This document shows positions 7,981-16,197 of a stretch of 64,000 nucleotides of DNA, piece after piece. Source of the stretch: Streptomyces sp. NBC_00572 (GTDB taxonomy: Bacteria > Actinomycetota > Actinomycetes > Streptomycetales > Streptomycetaceae); NCBI RefSeq assembly GCF_026341815.1, contig NZ_JAPENX010000001.1, forward strand, positions 5,766,001-5,830,000, in the 5' to 3' direction. The notes under the pieces are model-generated. The model ran no database searches, was not told the origin of the DNA, and saw only the letters and a program-made list of their open reading frames with translations. A program made the position numbers and the translations under genes. Numbering within the stretch: position 1 is the stretch's first letter; each line of letters opens with the position of its first letter.

Positions 7981-8799
7981 TCAGGCTCGTGGGGCGCGTG
8001 GCTCCAGCCGGTACTCGAAGGCGAGGGTGCCGGGGTCGAGGGCGGTCGCGCCGCCGTCGACGGTGAGCACCGCACCGTTCACGAACGAGGCGGCGGGTGA
8101 CAGCAGCCAGGCGATGGCCTCCGCGACCTCGTGCGGCTCACCGGGCCGCCCGGCGGGCAGGACCCGGGTCACCTCCTCGTACGCCGCCTCCAGACCGTCC
8201 CCGCCCAGGCCCGCCTCGTCGGCGAACCGGTTCATCCGGCGGTCGGCCATGTCGGTGCGCACCCAGCTCGGGCAGACGGTGTTGGCGCGCAGCCCCGCGC
8301 TCCCGTAGTCGACCGCGAGCGAGCGGCACAGCTGGAGCAGCGCCGCTTTGGAGGTGGCGTAGGCGGCGTTCCCGACGCCGTTGCGCAGGGCGGACACGGA
8401 GGCCACCGCGACCACCGCGCCGCGGGCGGCGAGGAGGTGCGGGAGCGCGGCGCGCAGCAGGAGGAAGGGACCGGTGAGGTTGGTCCGCATGACCTCGTCC
8501 CAGTCCTCCAGGGTCACGTCTCCCACCCCGCCGCCCCGCCCGATGCCGGCGTTGAGCACCAGACCGTCGAGCCGTCCGTATGTGCCGACCACCGTCTCGA
8601 CGAGCGAGGCCACCGCGGCGGGATCCCCGATGTCCGACGGTACGGGCAGGGCGCCGGTCTCCTCGGCGACCAGCCGCAGCGGCTCGGGGCGGCGCCCGGA
8701 CACCGCCACCTTGTGTCCCGCCCGGGCCAATGACCGCGCGGTCGCCGCGCCGATCCCCGTTCCGCCCCCGGTCACCAGGTACACGCGCTCGTCCGCCAT
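7981..8799 (-). CDS. Short-chain dehydrogenase/reductase
   Basis: This is a classical SDR of 272 residues. The NAD(P)-binding motif TGGGTGIG sits near residue 10, NAG at LVLNAGIG, the catalytic Ser in VASVSA, and Y-x-x-x-K as YATSK; a DGG motif near the C-terminus is typical of FabG-like enzymes. The GRRPE segment after the second strand (Arg-Arg) suggests NADP preference. The substrate cannot be told. It is transcribed alone, with about 110-220 nt gaps on both sides and no obvious partner. Confidence 0.85.
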   Translation of the reverse strand: MADERVYLVTGGGTGIGAATARSLARAGHKVAVSGRRPEPLRLVAEETGALPVPSDIGDPAAVASLVETVVGTYGRLDGLVLNAGIGRGGGVGDVTLEDWDEVMRTNLTGPFLLLRAALPHLLAARGAVVAVASVSALRNGVGNAAYATSKAALLQLCRSLAVDYGSAGLRANTVCPSWVRTDMADRRMNRFADEAGLGGDGLEAAYEEVTRVLPAGRPGEPHEVAEAIAWLLSPAASFVNGAVLTVDGGATALDPGTLAFEYRLEPRAPRA

Positions 8800-9019
8800 G
8801 TCGGCCGTCTCTCCCGTGGCTCGTCCGCCGTCCCGGTGATCTTAGGCCCGCGACGGTCCGGGGCCGGGCCGGCCCGCGCCTGCGTGGCACCTCAGGAGGA
8901 CGGCGAGTCGGACGGCCTGGGCGACTACCGCCATGTCGCAGAGGTTGCCGCCCAGACCCGCACTGCGCTGCTCGCGCAGGATTCTGTCGAATCCGTTGAA
9001 CCGCCGTCCTTCTCGTGTC
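8800..9019. other. Intergenic gap between SDR and pntB
   Basis: No gene is supported. A minus-strand frame reads GFDRILREQRSAGLGGNL with regular codon bias, so a short relic cannot be excluded. Confidence 0.3.
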
Positions 9020-10438
9020 TCAGAGGGCGCCGACGATGTCCTCGACCCGTTGCTTGGCATCGCCGAAGAGCATGGCGGTGTTCTCCCGGAAGAACAGCGG
9101 GTTCTGTACCCCGGCGTACCCCGAGGCCATGGAGCGCTTGAACACGATGACCTTGTTCGCCTCCCAGACGGTGAGCACGGGCATGCCGGCGAGCGGGCTG
9201 CCGGGGTCCTCGGCGCCGGCCGGGTTGACCGTGTCGTTGGCGCCGATCACGAGGACGACGTCGGTCCCGGCGAAGTCGTCGTTGACCTCGTCCATCTCCA
9301 GCACGATGTCGTACGGCACCTTGGCCTCGGCGAGCAGCACGTTCATGTGGCCGGGCAGGCGGCCGGCGACCGGATGGATGCCGAACCGTACGTCGACGCC
9401 CTTCGCCCGCAGCTTCGAGGTGAGCTCCGCGACCGGGTACTGCGCCTGTGCCACGGCCATGCCGTAGCCGGGCGTGATGACCACCGAGCGGGCCGCGCCG
9501 AGGAGTTCGGCGGTGGCCTGGGCGGTGATCTCCTGATGCTCGCCGTAGTCGACGTCCGAGGCCGAGGGCGCCTCGATGCCGAAGCCGCCGGCGATCACGG
9601 AGATGAACGAGCGGTTCATCGCCTTGCACATGATGTAGGACAGGTAGGCACCCGAGGAGCCGACCAGTGCGCCGGTGATGATCAGCAGGTCGTTGCCGAG
9701 CAGGAAGCCGGAGGCCGCCGCGGCCCAGCCGGAGTAGCTGTTGAGCATCGAGACCACGACCGGCATGTCGCCGCCGCCGATCGAGGCCACCAGGTGCCAG
9801 CCCAGGGCAAGCGCGAGGACCGTCACGACGATGAGCAGCCACAGCTCCGGAGTGATCACGAACCACACCGTCAGGGCGACGAACAGGCCCAGCGAACCGA
9901 GGTTCAGCACGTTCTTGCCCGGCAGCATGAGCGGCTTGGAGCTGATCTTCGCCGAGAGCTTGAGGTACGCCACGATGGAGCCGGTGAAGGTCACCGCGCC
10001 GATGAACAGGCCGATGAACACCTCGGCGTGGTGGATGCCCAGCGTGCCGAGCGCGTCCAGGGTCTCGGCCTCGTGGCCGCTGAGGTCGTGCTCGACGTTC
10101 AGGAAGCCGTTCCAGCTGACCAGCACGGCCGCGAGGCCGACGAAGGAGTGCAGCAGCGCGATCAGTTCGGGCATGCCGGTCATCTCGACGCCGCGGGCGC
10201 GCTGCAGGCCGATCAGCGCGCCGATCAGCATGGCCACGGCCATCAGCCCGAGGCCGGCGGTGCTGATGTCGCCGTCGATCGCGAGCACGATCGTCGCGAC
10301 GAGTGCGACGCCCATGCCGAGCATGCCGAAGGAGTTGCCGAGCCGTGCCGACTCGTGCTTGGAGAGTCCTGCCAGCGCGAGGATGAACAGCAGCGCGGCA
10401 ACGAGGTAGGCCGCCTGAGCGGCGATGGTCGCAGACAT
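9020..10438 (-). CDS. pntB: NAD(P) transhydrogenase subunit beta
   Basis: PntB, with PntA, forms the proton-translocating transhydrogenase of the inner membrane: NADH plus NADP+ gives NAD+ plus NADPH, driven by the proton gradient. The first 280 residues are about eight to nine membrane helices (AAYLVAALLFILALAGL at the start). Residues from about 290 form the NADP-binding domain III with GYGMAVAQAQY, GIHPVAGRLPGHMNVLLAEA and GANDTVNPAA-like motifs. Length (472) is normal for PntB. It is co-directional with pntA and starts one nt before the pntA stop codon region (ATG at 10438), so the pair is translationally linked. Confidence 0.95.
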   Translation of the reverse strand: MSATIAAQAAYLVAALLFILALAGLSKHESARLGNSFGMLGMGVALVATIVLAIDGDISTAGLGLMAVAMLIGALIGLQRARGVEMTGMPELIALLHSFVGLAAVLVSWNGFLNVEHDLSGHEAETLDALGTLGIHHAEVFIGLFIGAVTFTGSIVAYLKLSAKISSKPLMLPGKNVLNLGSLGLFVALTVWFVITPELWLLIVVTVLALALGWHLVASIGGGDMPVVVSMLNSYSGWAAAASGFLLGNDLLIITGALVGSSGAYLSYIMCKAMNRSFISVIAGGFGIEAPSASDVDYGEHQEITAQATAELLGAARSVVITPGYGMAVAQAQYPVAELTSKLRAKGVDVRFGIHPVAGRLPGHMNVLLAEAKVPYDIVLEMDEVNDDFAGTDVVLVIGANDTVNPAGAEDPGSPLAGMPVLTVWEANKVIVFKRSMASGYAGVQNPLFFRENTAMLFGDAKQRVEDIVGAL

Positions 10439-10439
10439 G

Positions 10440-11966
10440 TCAGCTCCGGTTGAACATGGCGAGCATGCGACGCGTCACCGCGAAGCCGCCGAAGACGTTG
10501 ATACTGGCCAGAAGGATCGCCACGGACGAGAGCACCGTGACCGTCGTGCTCGCATGCCCGATCTGCAGAAGCGCGCCGACGACGATGATGCCGGAGATCG
10601 CGTTCGTCACCGACATCAGCGGCGTGTGCAGTGCGTGGTGCACATGGCCGATCACGTAGTAACCGATCACGATCGCCAGCACGAAGACCGTCACATGGGG
10701 CAGCAGCGCCGCCGGCGCGAACCCGGCGGCGAGGAAAAGCGCCAACGCGCCGAGGGCCACGCCGCCGAACCTCCGAGTCGCCGTCATCGGCGCCTTCTTC
10801 AGTGCCGGCTTCGTCTCGGCCGCCGCGGGCGCGGGGGCCGGGGCCGCCGAGACCTGCACCGGCGGGGGCGGCCAGGCCGACTCGCCCTCGCGTACGACGG
10901 TGATCGAGCGCTGTACCGGGTCGTCCCAGTCGAGGACGAGCCGGGCGTCCTTGTCCGGCGTCATCAGCTTCAGCAGGTTGACCAGGTTCGTGCCGTACAG
11001 CTGCGAGGCCTGGGCCGGCAGCCGGCCCGCCAGATCGGTGTAGCCGATGATCGTCACGCCGTTCTTCGTCACGACCTTCTCGCCCTTGACGGTGCCCACG
11101 ACGTTGCCGCCGTTGGCGGCCGCCATGTCGACGATCACCGAGCCCGGCTTCATGCTCGCCACCATCTCCGCGGTGATCAGCGTCGGCGCCGGACGCCCGG
11201 GGATCAGCGCGGTGGTGATGACGATGTCGACCTCACGGCACTGCGCGCCATAGAGCTCGACCTCGCGCGCCTTGTAGTCGTCGCCCATCTCCTTGGCGTA
11301 GCCCGTCTTGGAGACCTCGATCTCCGGGGACTCGATCGACAGGTACTCGCCGCCCAGCGACCGGACCTGGTCGGCGACCTCGGGCCGTGGGTCGGTCGCC
11401 CGTACGATCGCGCCGAGCGATCCCGCCGCGCCGATCGCGGCCAGACCCGCGACGCCGGCGCCCGCGACGAGCACCTTCGCCGGCGGCACCTTGCCCGCCG
11501 CCGTCACCTGGCCGGTGAAGAACCGCCCGAACGCGTGCGCCGCTTCGACCACGGCCCGGTAGCCGGCGATGTTCGCCATCGACGACAGCACGTCCATCGA
11601 CTGCGCCCGGCTGATGCGCGGCACGGCGTCCATCGACAGCGCCGTGAACGGCCGGCGGCCCAGCTCCTCGACCATCGCGGGGTCGAACGCCGGGGCGAAC
11701 AGTGCGATCACCGTCGCCTCTCCCCGTACACCGTCCAACTGCGCGGGACTCGGGGCGTTGACCCCCAGCACCACATCCGCTGCCGTCGCGTCGCCGATGC
11801 GCGCCCCGGCGGCCTCGTAGGCGCTGTCGGGGAAGCCTGCGGCGACACCCGCGCCGGAGTCGACGACCACGTCGTACCCCAGTTTGCGGATCGGCTCGAG
11901 CGTGGCCGGCGTGGCCGAGACGCGGTTCTCACCTGCCCGCGCTTCCTTGAGGACTCCGACAATCAC
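10440..11966 (-). CDS. pntA: NAD(P) transhydrogenase subunit alpha
   Basis: The 508-residue product carries the full alpha subunit. Residues 1-370 are the NAD-binding domain I (RVSATPATLEPIRKLGYDVVV, VLVAGAGVAGLAAIGAAGSLGA with the Rossmann glycine motif, RPEVADQVRSLGG). An Ala/Pro linker follows at about 375-400. Residues 410-508 carry the C-terminal membrane helices (VFVLAIVIGYYVI and the HTPLMSVTNAISG motif). In some bacteria these two parts are separate genes (pntAa, pntAb); here they are fused. It is the first gene of the pntAB operon. The ATG at 11966 is preceded by GGAGAACAAGC. Confidence 0.95.
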   Translation of the reverse strand: MIVGVLKEARAGENRVSATPATLEPIRKLGYDVVVDSGAGVAAGFPDSAYEAAGARIGDATAADVVLGVNAPSPAQLDGVRGEATVIALFAPAFDPAMVEELGRRPFTALSMDAVPRISRAQSMDVLSSMANIAGYRAVVEAAHAFGRFFTGQVTAAGKVPPAKVLVAGAGVAGLAAIGAAGSLGAIVRATDPRPEVADQVRSLGGEYLSIESPEIEVSKTGYAKEMGDDYKAREVELYGAQCREVDIVITTALIPGRPAPTLITAEMVASMKPGSVIVDMAAANGGNVVGTVKGEKVVTKNGVTIIGYTDLAGRLPAQASQLYGTNLVNLLKLMTPDKDARLVLDWDDPVQRSITVVREGESAWPPPPVQVSAAPAPAPAAAETKPALKKAPMTATRRFGGVALGALALFLAAGFAPAALLPHVTVFVLAIVIGYYVIGHVHHALHTPLMSVTNAISGIIVVGALLQIGHASTTVTVLSSVAILLASINVFGGFAVTRRMLAMFNRS

Positions 11967-12641
11967 GCTTGTTCTCCGTTCACTGTTCGGGCCGTCACGG
12001 CCGTCATGACTATCGACGCCGAATCGAGTTTTGTTGTCCCTCAGAATCGGTCCGCGGCGACCTCGATCGGAAGCGTGCCAGCCGTGATTAACGCCATATG
12101 GACCGTCGTCACTTCCATGGGCGGCGGAAAGAAATCGTCGCCAGAGAGCGACGTGCCCGGCGCCAGGTTATGTCGTCAAATGCCGGGCCCACATCAGGAG
12201 TGAGGAAAGGTGACGCCCGCTTCGTAGGGCTCGGCGGTCCTGCCGTGAACTTCTTGCCTGCCGGGCACCGCACCACCACAACGCACAGGCCGAGGGCGAT
12301 CCGGCGAAGGTGGACACGGCCCATTGATCGGAAGCCCATGGCGTTCTCGTCCGGGACGTAGCGGACGTGCGGGCCGCCGAAGTGAGCACTTTCCAACCTC
12401 AGGTTGAGGCGTGATGAAGCACGAGAACGGTCAGGACGGCCAGGAGGTCCATGATCCCGTCCCCGCCGAAGCGGTGGAAGGTGATGCCGGTCGTCGGACG
12501 GACGGGGCAGTTCGCTGCTTCGTCGTCGCTCGGAAGGGCGGAGGGGGACGAGGCTGAGCCCGGACGTGAGTTGGGGATCAGGTGGGGGCCCGCACGGCAT
12601 GCCCGCTGGTGCACGGCGGGCTGTCACGCGCACTTCTTTCG
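11967..12641. other. Gene-poor stretch left of the second scar
   Basis: No intact gene is supported. A minus-strand frame around 12180-12390 reads HFGGPHVRYVPDENAMGF, then LGLCVVVVRCPAGKKFTAGP. This looks like real protein sequence but I cannot place it, and it lacks a proper start. It is probably the relic of an element that used the neighbouring attachment site. The pntA promoter must lie in 11967-12100. Confidence 0.35.
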
Positions 12642-12746
12642 CCCGGATCAAGTCCGCCATATCCAGAAAATACCCTTGCCCCTCACTCCTGGGGGTCAAG
12701 GGGGCGCAGGTTTAAATCCTGTCGTCCCGAATCGAAAGAGTCGTAG
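12642..12746 (+). repeat. Attachment-site scar with a tRNA 3' end, copy 2
   Basis: This is the second, gap-free copy of the segment at 4565-4669 (about 90% identical). The T-loop has decayed from TTCAAAT to TTTAAAT and the small hairpin is no longer perfect, so it cannot function as a tRNA gene. Directly behind it lie a hairpin and a truncated GH35 gene, as expected for an insertion or deletion junction. Confidence 0.7.
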
Positions 12747-12751
12747 ATCGT

Positions 12752-12783
12752 GGGGCCGTTTCAGGGATATCTGAAACGGTCCC
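12752..12783. terminator. Hairpin behind the second scar
   Basis: GGGGCCGTTTCAG pairs with CTGAAACGGTCCC, followed by TCGATCGTTT. It matches in position and in its downstream sequence (GATCGTTT) the hairpin after copy 1, so the duplication probably once extended through the terminator. Confidence 0.6.
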
Positions 12784-12792
12784 TCGATCGTT

Positions 12793-13170
12793 TGGCGCTC
12801 GACGGGATCCTCGCCGCCGGGATCGGTCGACATCTACATGGGCCACGGCGGAACCAACTTCGGCTGGTGGGCCGGTGCCAACCGCACCGGGAAGACCCTC
12901 ACCGACCCCGGCTACCTGCCCACGATCACCCGTGACGACTACGACGCGCCCATCGGCGAGGTCGGCGAACCGACCGAGAAGTTCCACGCCTTCCGCCTGG
13001 CCTGGCTGAACGGCTTCCTCCCGGGTCGGCTGTGAAGGGCCCGCAGCGCACCCTCTGCGCGCCCGCGCCCCTCTGGCGCACGGGCGCCAACGAGGTCCTC
13101 GTACTGGACCTGGCGGGGCCGGGCATACCCCTCACCGTCGAACTGCGGGGCCTGCCCGACCCTGCGGCGG
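12793..13170 (+). pseudogene. GH35 beta-galactosidase remnant
   Basis: Three pieces of a GH35 beta-galactosidase can be read in order but in different frames. LALDGILAAG is followed, after a +1 shift, by VDIYMGHGGTNFGWWAGAN and then YDAPIGEVGEPTEKFHAFR. After a stop at 13033, GPQRTLCAPAPLWRTGANEV follows from the C-terminal domain. The stretch that normally joins GFLPGR to GPQRTL is missing. The N-terminal catalytic barrel is gone, cut off at the scar. This gene was destroyed by the events at the attachment site plus later indels. Confidence 0.75.
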
Positions 13171-13318
13171 ACGGCGTCGGCGCGCTGCTGACCGGGAGCG
13201 CCGGGAGTGCGCGGTATCGGCGGGCACGGCGCCACGAGGAGCGCGGCGAGCACGGCCGGCAGGAGGAGCGCCGGCAGCACGGCGACCACGAGGAATGATG
13301 CCCAGCCCTTGCCTCACT

Positions 13319-13333
13319 TATCGATAATCGATA
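13319..13333. promoter_or_regulatory. Perfect 15-bp palindrome TATCGATAATCGATA
   Basis: TATCGAT and ATCGATA flank a central A, 34 nt before the DUF2975 start, in an otherwise GC-rich context. It has the look of an operator overlapping the promoter of the DUF2975/HTH pair. The HTH protein of the pair is the natural candidate to bind it. Confidence 0.5.
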
Positions 13334-13366
13334 GATTCCCATCGTAAGTCGATGGAAGGGTGGGTC

Positions 13367-13858
13367 ATGGGGAAGCTGACAGTGCGCGCGTTGCGTGCCG
13401 TGCTCGCGGTGGTGCTCGTCGGCACCGTGTTCGTGCAGGCGTTGATGGTGTGGGTGTTGGTCAGTGGGAATGACCCGGAGGACGGGTCGCTCCCACTGAC
13501 CCCGCTGCGGGTGATCGTGGTCCTGGGGATGGTGTCGGCCCAGGTCGCTCTGGTCTGCGTCTGGCGGCTGGTGGCGATGGTGCGACGCGGAACCGTGTTC
13601 TCCCATAGCGCTTTCCGGTACGTGGACGGTGTGATCGGCGCGATCGTGGCGGCGGCCCTCCTGTGGTTCGCGATCACGGTCCTGAACGCGCCGGGCCAGC
13701 GGGAGGACCCGGGCGTCACCGTGATCATGGGCGGGATCGGCTTGGCCATCCTGGGAGTCGCGCTCATCGTCCTCGTGCTGCGGATGCTGCTCGCCCAGGC
13801 CGTGGCACGCGATGTCGAAGCCACGCGGATGCGGGCCGAGCTGGACGAGGTCATCTGA
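13367..13858 (+). CDS. DUF2975 membrane protein
   Basis: This 163-residue protein has four predicted membrane helices (about residues 8-30, 48-70, 95-115 and 125-150), as is typical for DUF2975. Members are almost always encoded just before a small YozG-like Cro/CI helix-turn-helix protein, as here. No biochemical role is established; the pair behaves like a small membrane-linked regulatory module. ATG 13367 is preferred over ATG 13352 because GAAGGG precedes it at a normal distance. Its stop overlaps the ATG of the next gene (TGATG). Confidence 0.8.
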   Translation: MGKLTVRALRAVLAVVLVGTVFVQALMVWVLVSGNDPEDGSLPLTPLRVIVVLGMVSAQVALVCVWRLVAMVRRGTVFSHSAFRYVDGVIGAIVAAALLWFAITVLNAPGQREDPGVTVIMGGIGLAILGVALIVLVLRMLLAQAVARDVEATRMRAELDEVI

Positions 13859-14079
13859 TGCCGATCGCCGTCGACATCGACGTGATGCTGGCCAGGCGGA
13901 AGATGTCCGTGGGCGAGCTCGCGGAGCGTGTGGGGATCACGCCCGCCAACCTGGCGGTCCTCAAGAACGGCCGCGCCAAGGCGGTGCGCTTCGCGACGCT
14001 CGCCGCGCTCTGCGAGGTGCTCGAATGCCAGCCGGGCGACCTGCTGCGCTGGGAGGGCCAAGACGCCGAAGACGGATGA
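13858..14079 (+). CDS. YozG-like Cro/CI-type HTH regulator
   Basis: A 73-residue protein that is almost entirely one HTH domain: MLARRKMSVGELAERVGIT, then PANLAVLKNGRAKAVRF, and CEVLECQPGDLLRWE at the end. These short single-domain regulators pair with DUF2975 membrane proteins. The start ATG overlaps the stop of the upstream gene by one base, so the two are translationally coupled. Autoregulation through the palindrome at 13319 is likely but unproven. Confidence 0.85.
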   Translation: MPIAVDIDVMLARRKMSVGELAERVGITPANLAVLKNGRAKAVRFATLAALCEVLECQPGDLLRWEGQDAEDG

Positions 14080-14211
14080 CGTGCCCCGGGGCGGACGCCC
14101 CCTGGGTGTCCCGTGGTCCGAGTGGCCCCCGTGGCCGTGCGAGGGTCGGGCGGCTGCGTCAGCATCGATGTGACCTGGGAAGCACGGGATGCGTGAGAGA
14201 CGGAGACGGCC

Positions 14212-15051
14212 ATGGCAGCAGGTTGGGAGCCCCGACCCTCGACCGAGGCCGACGGAGTCGAATGGCGGCCTGCTCTGGACGTGCCCCCGCCGGGGCAGCA
14301 GCGTCGCTGGACCGTGTTCCTGCGCTGGCTGCTGCTCCTGCCGCAGTTCATCGTCGTCGCCGTGCTCTCCTTCGCCGCGTTCTTCGTCACCGTCGCGGGC
14401 TGGTTCAGTGCTCTGGTCCTGGGGCGCCTGCCCGACCCGATCGCGTCCTTCCTCGGCTCGGTCCTCGCCTACCAGACCCGGGTCACGGCCAGTGCGACCC
14501 TGCTCGTCGACCGCTACCCGCCGTTCGCCTTCGACGCCCCCGACTACCCGGTGCGCATCGAGCTGCGCGCCACCCCGCTCAACCGGCTCGCCGTGCTGTT
14601 CCGGCTGATCCTGATGATTCCGGCGGCGATCGTCGTCGGCCTCGCGCAGTCCGGCTGGTTCGCGATCAGCTGGGTGTTCTGGCTGATCGGCATCGTCCTT
14701 GGGCGCCTGCCCGAACCGGTCTTCGGCGCCACGGCGGCCGTCGTCCGGTTCCGGATGCGGCTGGCGGCGTACGTGACGATGCTGACCCCGGTGTACCCCA
14801 AGGGATTCCTGGGCGACGCCCCCGACGCCGCCTCGCAGCCCGCGTACTCCGCGACGCGTCCGCTCCGCCTGAGCACCGCCGCGCAGGTACTGCTCTGGCT
14901 CTTTCTGCTCCTTGGGCTCGCCGGTCATGTCACCTCGGGCTCGATCGACTACGACGACGCGGGCGACGACCGCCCGGATGCGGCTGCCGCGCCGGTCGCC
15001 GCGCCGGTCGGCGGCCGGTTGTCCTCGCTGGAGTCAGCCGTGGGCCAGTAG
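14212..15051 (+). CDS. DUF4389 membrane protein
   Basis: The 279-residue product has two similar halves, each with a pair of membrane helices. The first follows RWTVFLRWLLLLPQFIVV and the second follows NRLAVLFRLILMIPAAIVV, both with a WF-x-x-L-x-LGRLP-type ending. This internal duplication is characteristic of DUF4389. A fifth hydrophobic segment (VLLWLFLLLGLAGHV) lies near residue 225. Function is unknown. It is preceded by an AGACGGAGAC ribosome binding region and overlaps tail-to-tail with a TetR remnant on the other strand. Confidence 0.8.
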   Translation: MAAGWEPRPSTEADGVEWRPALDVPPPGQQRRWTVFLRWLLLLPQFIVVAVLSFAAFFVTVAGWFSALVLGRLPDPIASFLGSVLAYQTRVTASATLLVDRYPPFAFDAPDYPVRIELRATPLNRLAVLFRLILMIPAAIVVGLAQSGWFAISWVFWLIGIVLGRLPEPVFGATAAVVRFRMRLAAYVTMLTPVYPKGFLGDAPDAASQPAYSATRPLRLSTAAQVLLWLFLLLGLAGHVTSGSIDYDDAGDDRPDAAAAPVAAPVGGRLSSLESAVGQ

Positions 15052-15180
15052 CACGTTCCATCCGCGCCGGATGAGCGCCCCCATGTCGATGGCGGGGTCG
15101 TTCAGCCACTGCATCTGGGCTCCCTCGATGATCGAGAGGAAGGTCGTCGCCACGAACTCGGTGTCGTGTTCCTCGGCCTG
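15034..15180 (-). pseudogene. C-terminal remnant of a TetR-family regulator
   Basis: The minus strand reads EFVATTFLSIIEGAQMQWL, then DPAIDMGALIRRGWNVLLAHG and a stop. This is the usual ending of actinobacterial TetR proteins (a helix with EG-x-Q-x-QWL followed by DPxxD). The HTH and the rest of the ligand domain are missing; upstream sequence is unrelated and contains a strong terminator. It overlaps the last 18 nt of the DUF4389 gene. Confidence 0.6.
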
Positions 15181-15281
15181 GCGCCCGGAGCGGAGTCGGA
15201 GGGAACCCGTCCCGCGCCCGGCCGTACGGTGACACCCACCGCGCCGCCGCCGGGGCGGGGTGCTCCTTCGGAGGAGCCGGA

Positions 15282-15318
15282 CCGACGGTCCGTTCGGTGC
15301 CTCCGAACGGACCGTCGG
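15282..15318. terminator. Perfect 16-bp-stem hairpin
   Basis: CCGACGGTCCGTTCGG pairs perfectly with CCGAACGGACCGTCGG across a 5-nt loop. It lies behind the ECF sigma factor gene and is probably its terminator. The surrounding 15181-15342 holds no gene. Confidence 0.75.
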
Positions 15319-15342
15319 GCGGTTCGCCTCCGCCCCGGTGAG

Positions 15343-15394
15343 GTGGGTGCCAGGCGAGCGCGGGGGCCGTGGGTGTCAGGCGAGAGCGGGGGCC
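15343..15394. repeat. 26-bp tandem duplication at the sigma-gene end
   Basis: Two adjacent 26-bp copies (15343-15368 and 15369-15394) differ at two positions. The second contains the last codons and the stop of the sigma factor gene. The duplication therefore added sequence just outside the coding region without changing the protein. Confidence 0.7.
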
Positions 15395-16065
15395 CGGGTG
15401 AACCTCCTGCGGGGCGTCGGGCTCTCGTCGCAGTCGGGTTCGGGCCGTGGCTCCTCGTCGCCGCGCAGCAGGGCTACCAGCGAGGCGCGGGCCCGGGCCA
15501 CGCGTGAGCGGACCGTGCCGATGGGACAGCCGATGGTCTCGGCGGCCTCGGCGTAGGGCAGGCCCAGGAGTTGGGTGAGGACGAACGCGTCCTTCCGCTC
15601 GGCCGGGATCGCGGCCAGGAGTTCGGCGAGGGCGATGCCGTCCTCGAAACCGGGGAGCCCCTGGGGCTGGGTGTGTTCGGCCTCCCGCTGCCAGTCGTCC
15701 CGATCGGACAGGCGAGGGCGGGCGGCCGCGTGCCGCAGGCTGTCGACCACCGTCCTGCGGGCTATGGACAACAGCCAGGTACGGGCCGAGGAACGTCCCT
15801 CGAACCGGGGCAGCGCGGCCAGCGCGCGGAGGAAGACCTCCTGGGTGAGGTCGTCGGCCGCCTGCCGGTCGGCGCTCAGGTAGGCCACGTACCGCCGGAC
15901 GTCGTGGTGGAGGGCGCGCACGAAAAGGTCGGCCTTGGCGGGATCGCCGTCCCTGGCCGCCAGCGCGAGCAGGGTCGTCGCCGCGTCGGTGTCGGCCGTG
16001 TGCGGGGAGCGGGACGGGCTCTTCGGTCCCGGGTGGAGGGTGTCGTGGGCAGGAGTCATCGCCAC
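15376..16065 (-). CDS. ECF-type RNA polymerase sigma factor
   Basis: The 229-residue product has sigma region 2 at about residues 45-110 (RALHHDVRRYVAYLSADRQ, then DDLTQEVFLRALAALPRF and SARTWLLSIARRTVVDSLR). Region 4 lies at about 150-205 (AELLAAIPAERKDAF, QLLGLPYAEAAETIGC, IGTVRSRVARAR). This is a standard ECF sigma layout with N- and C-terminal low-complexity tails. No zinc anti-sigma gene of the usual kind is adjacent. The only co-directional neighbour is the His/Met-rich membrane protein 132 nt upstream, which might serve as sensor. Two Met codons at the start leave the exact N-terminus open. Confidence 0.9.
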   Translation of the reverse strand: MAMTPAHDTLHPGPKSPSRSPHTADTDAATTLLALAARDGDPAKADLFVRALHHDVRRYVAYLSADRQAADDLTQEVFLRALAALPRFEGRSSARTWLLSIARRTVVDSLRHAAARPRLSDRDDWQREAEHTQPQGLPGFEDGIALAELLAAIPAERKDAFVLTQLLGLPYAEAAETIGCPIGTVRSRVARARASLVALLRGDEEPRPEPDCDESPTPRRRFTRAPALA

Positions 16066-16197
16066 AAGTCCTTAGAAGGCAAAGGGAATCCGGCGGCGCG
16101 CGAACGGCGGCACGCCGGTGACTGGTACGGCCCGCCGGAAGGGCGTGGCCGATGCCCGAGCGACGGAACTGCGCCGTCGTGCTCGGGGAGCCGGCTG

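Noticed and set aside
13032..13298. Separate small protein gene after the GH35 piece
   Set aside because: Its first part matches the C-terminal domain of GH35 enzymes and the rest is low-complexity. It is the tail of the same pseudogene.
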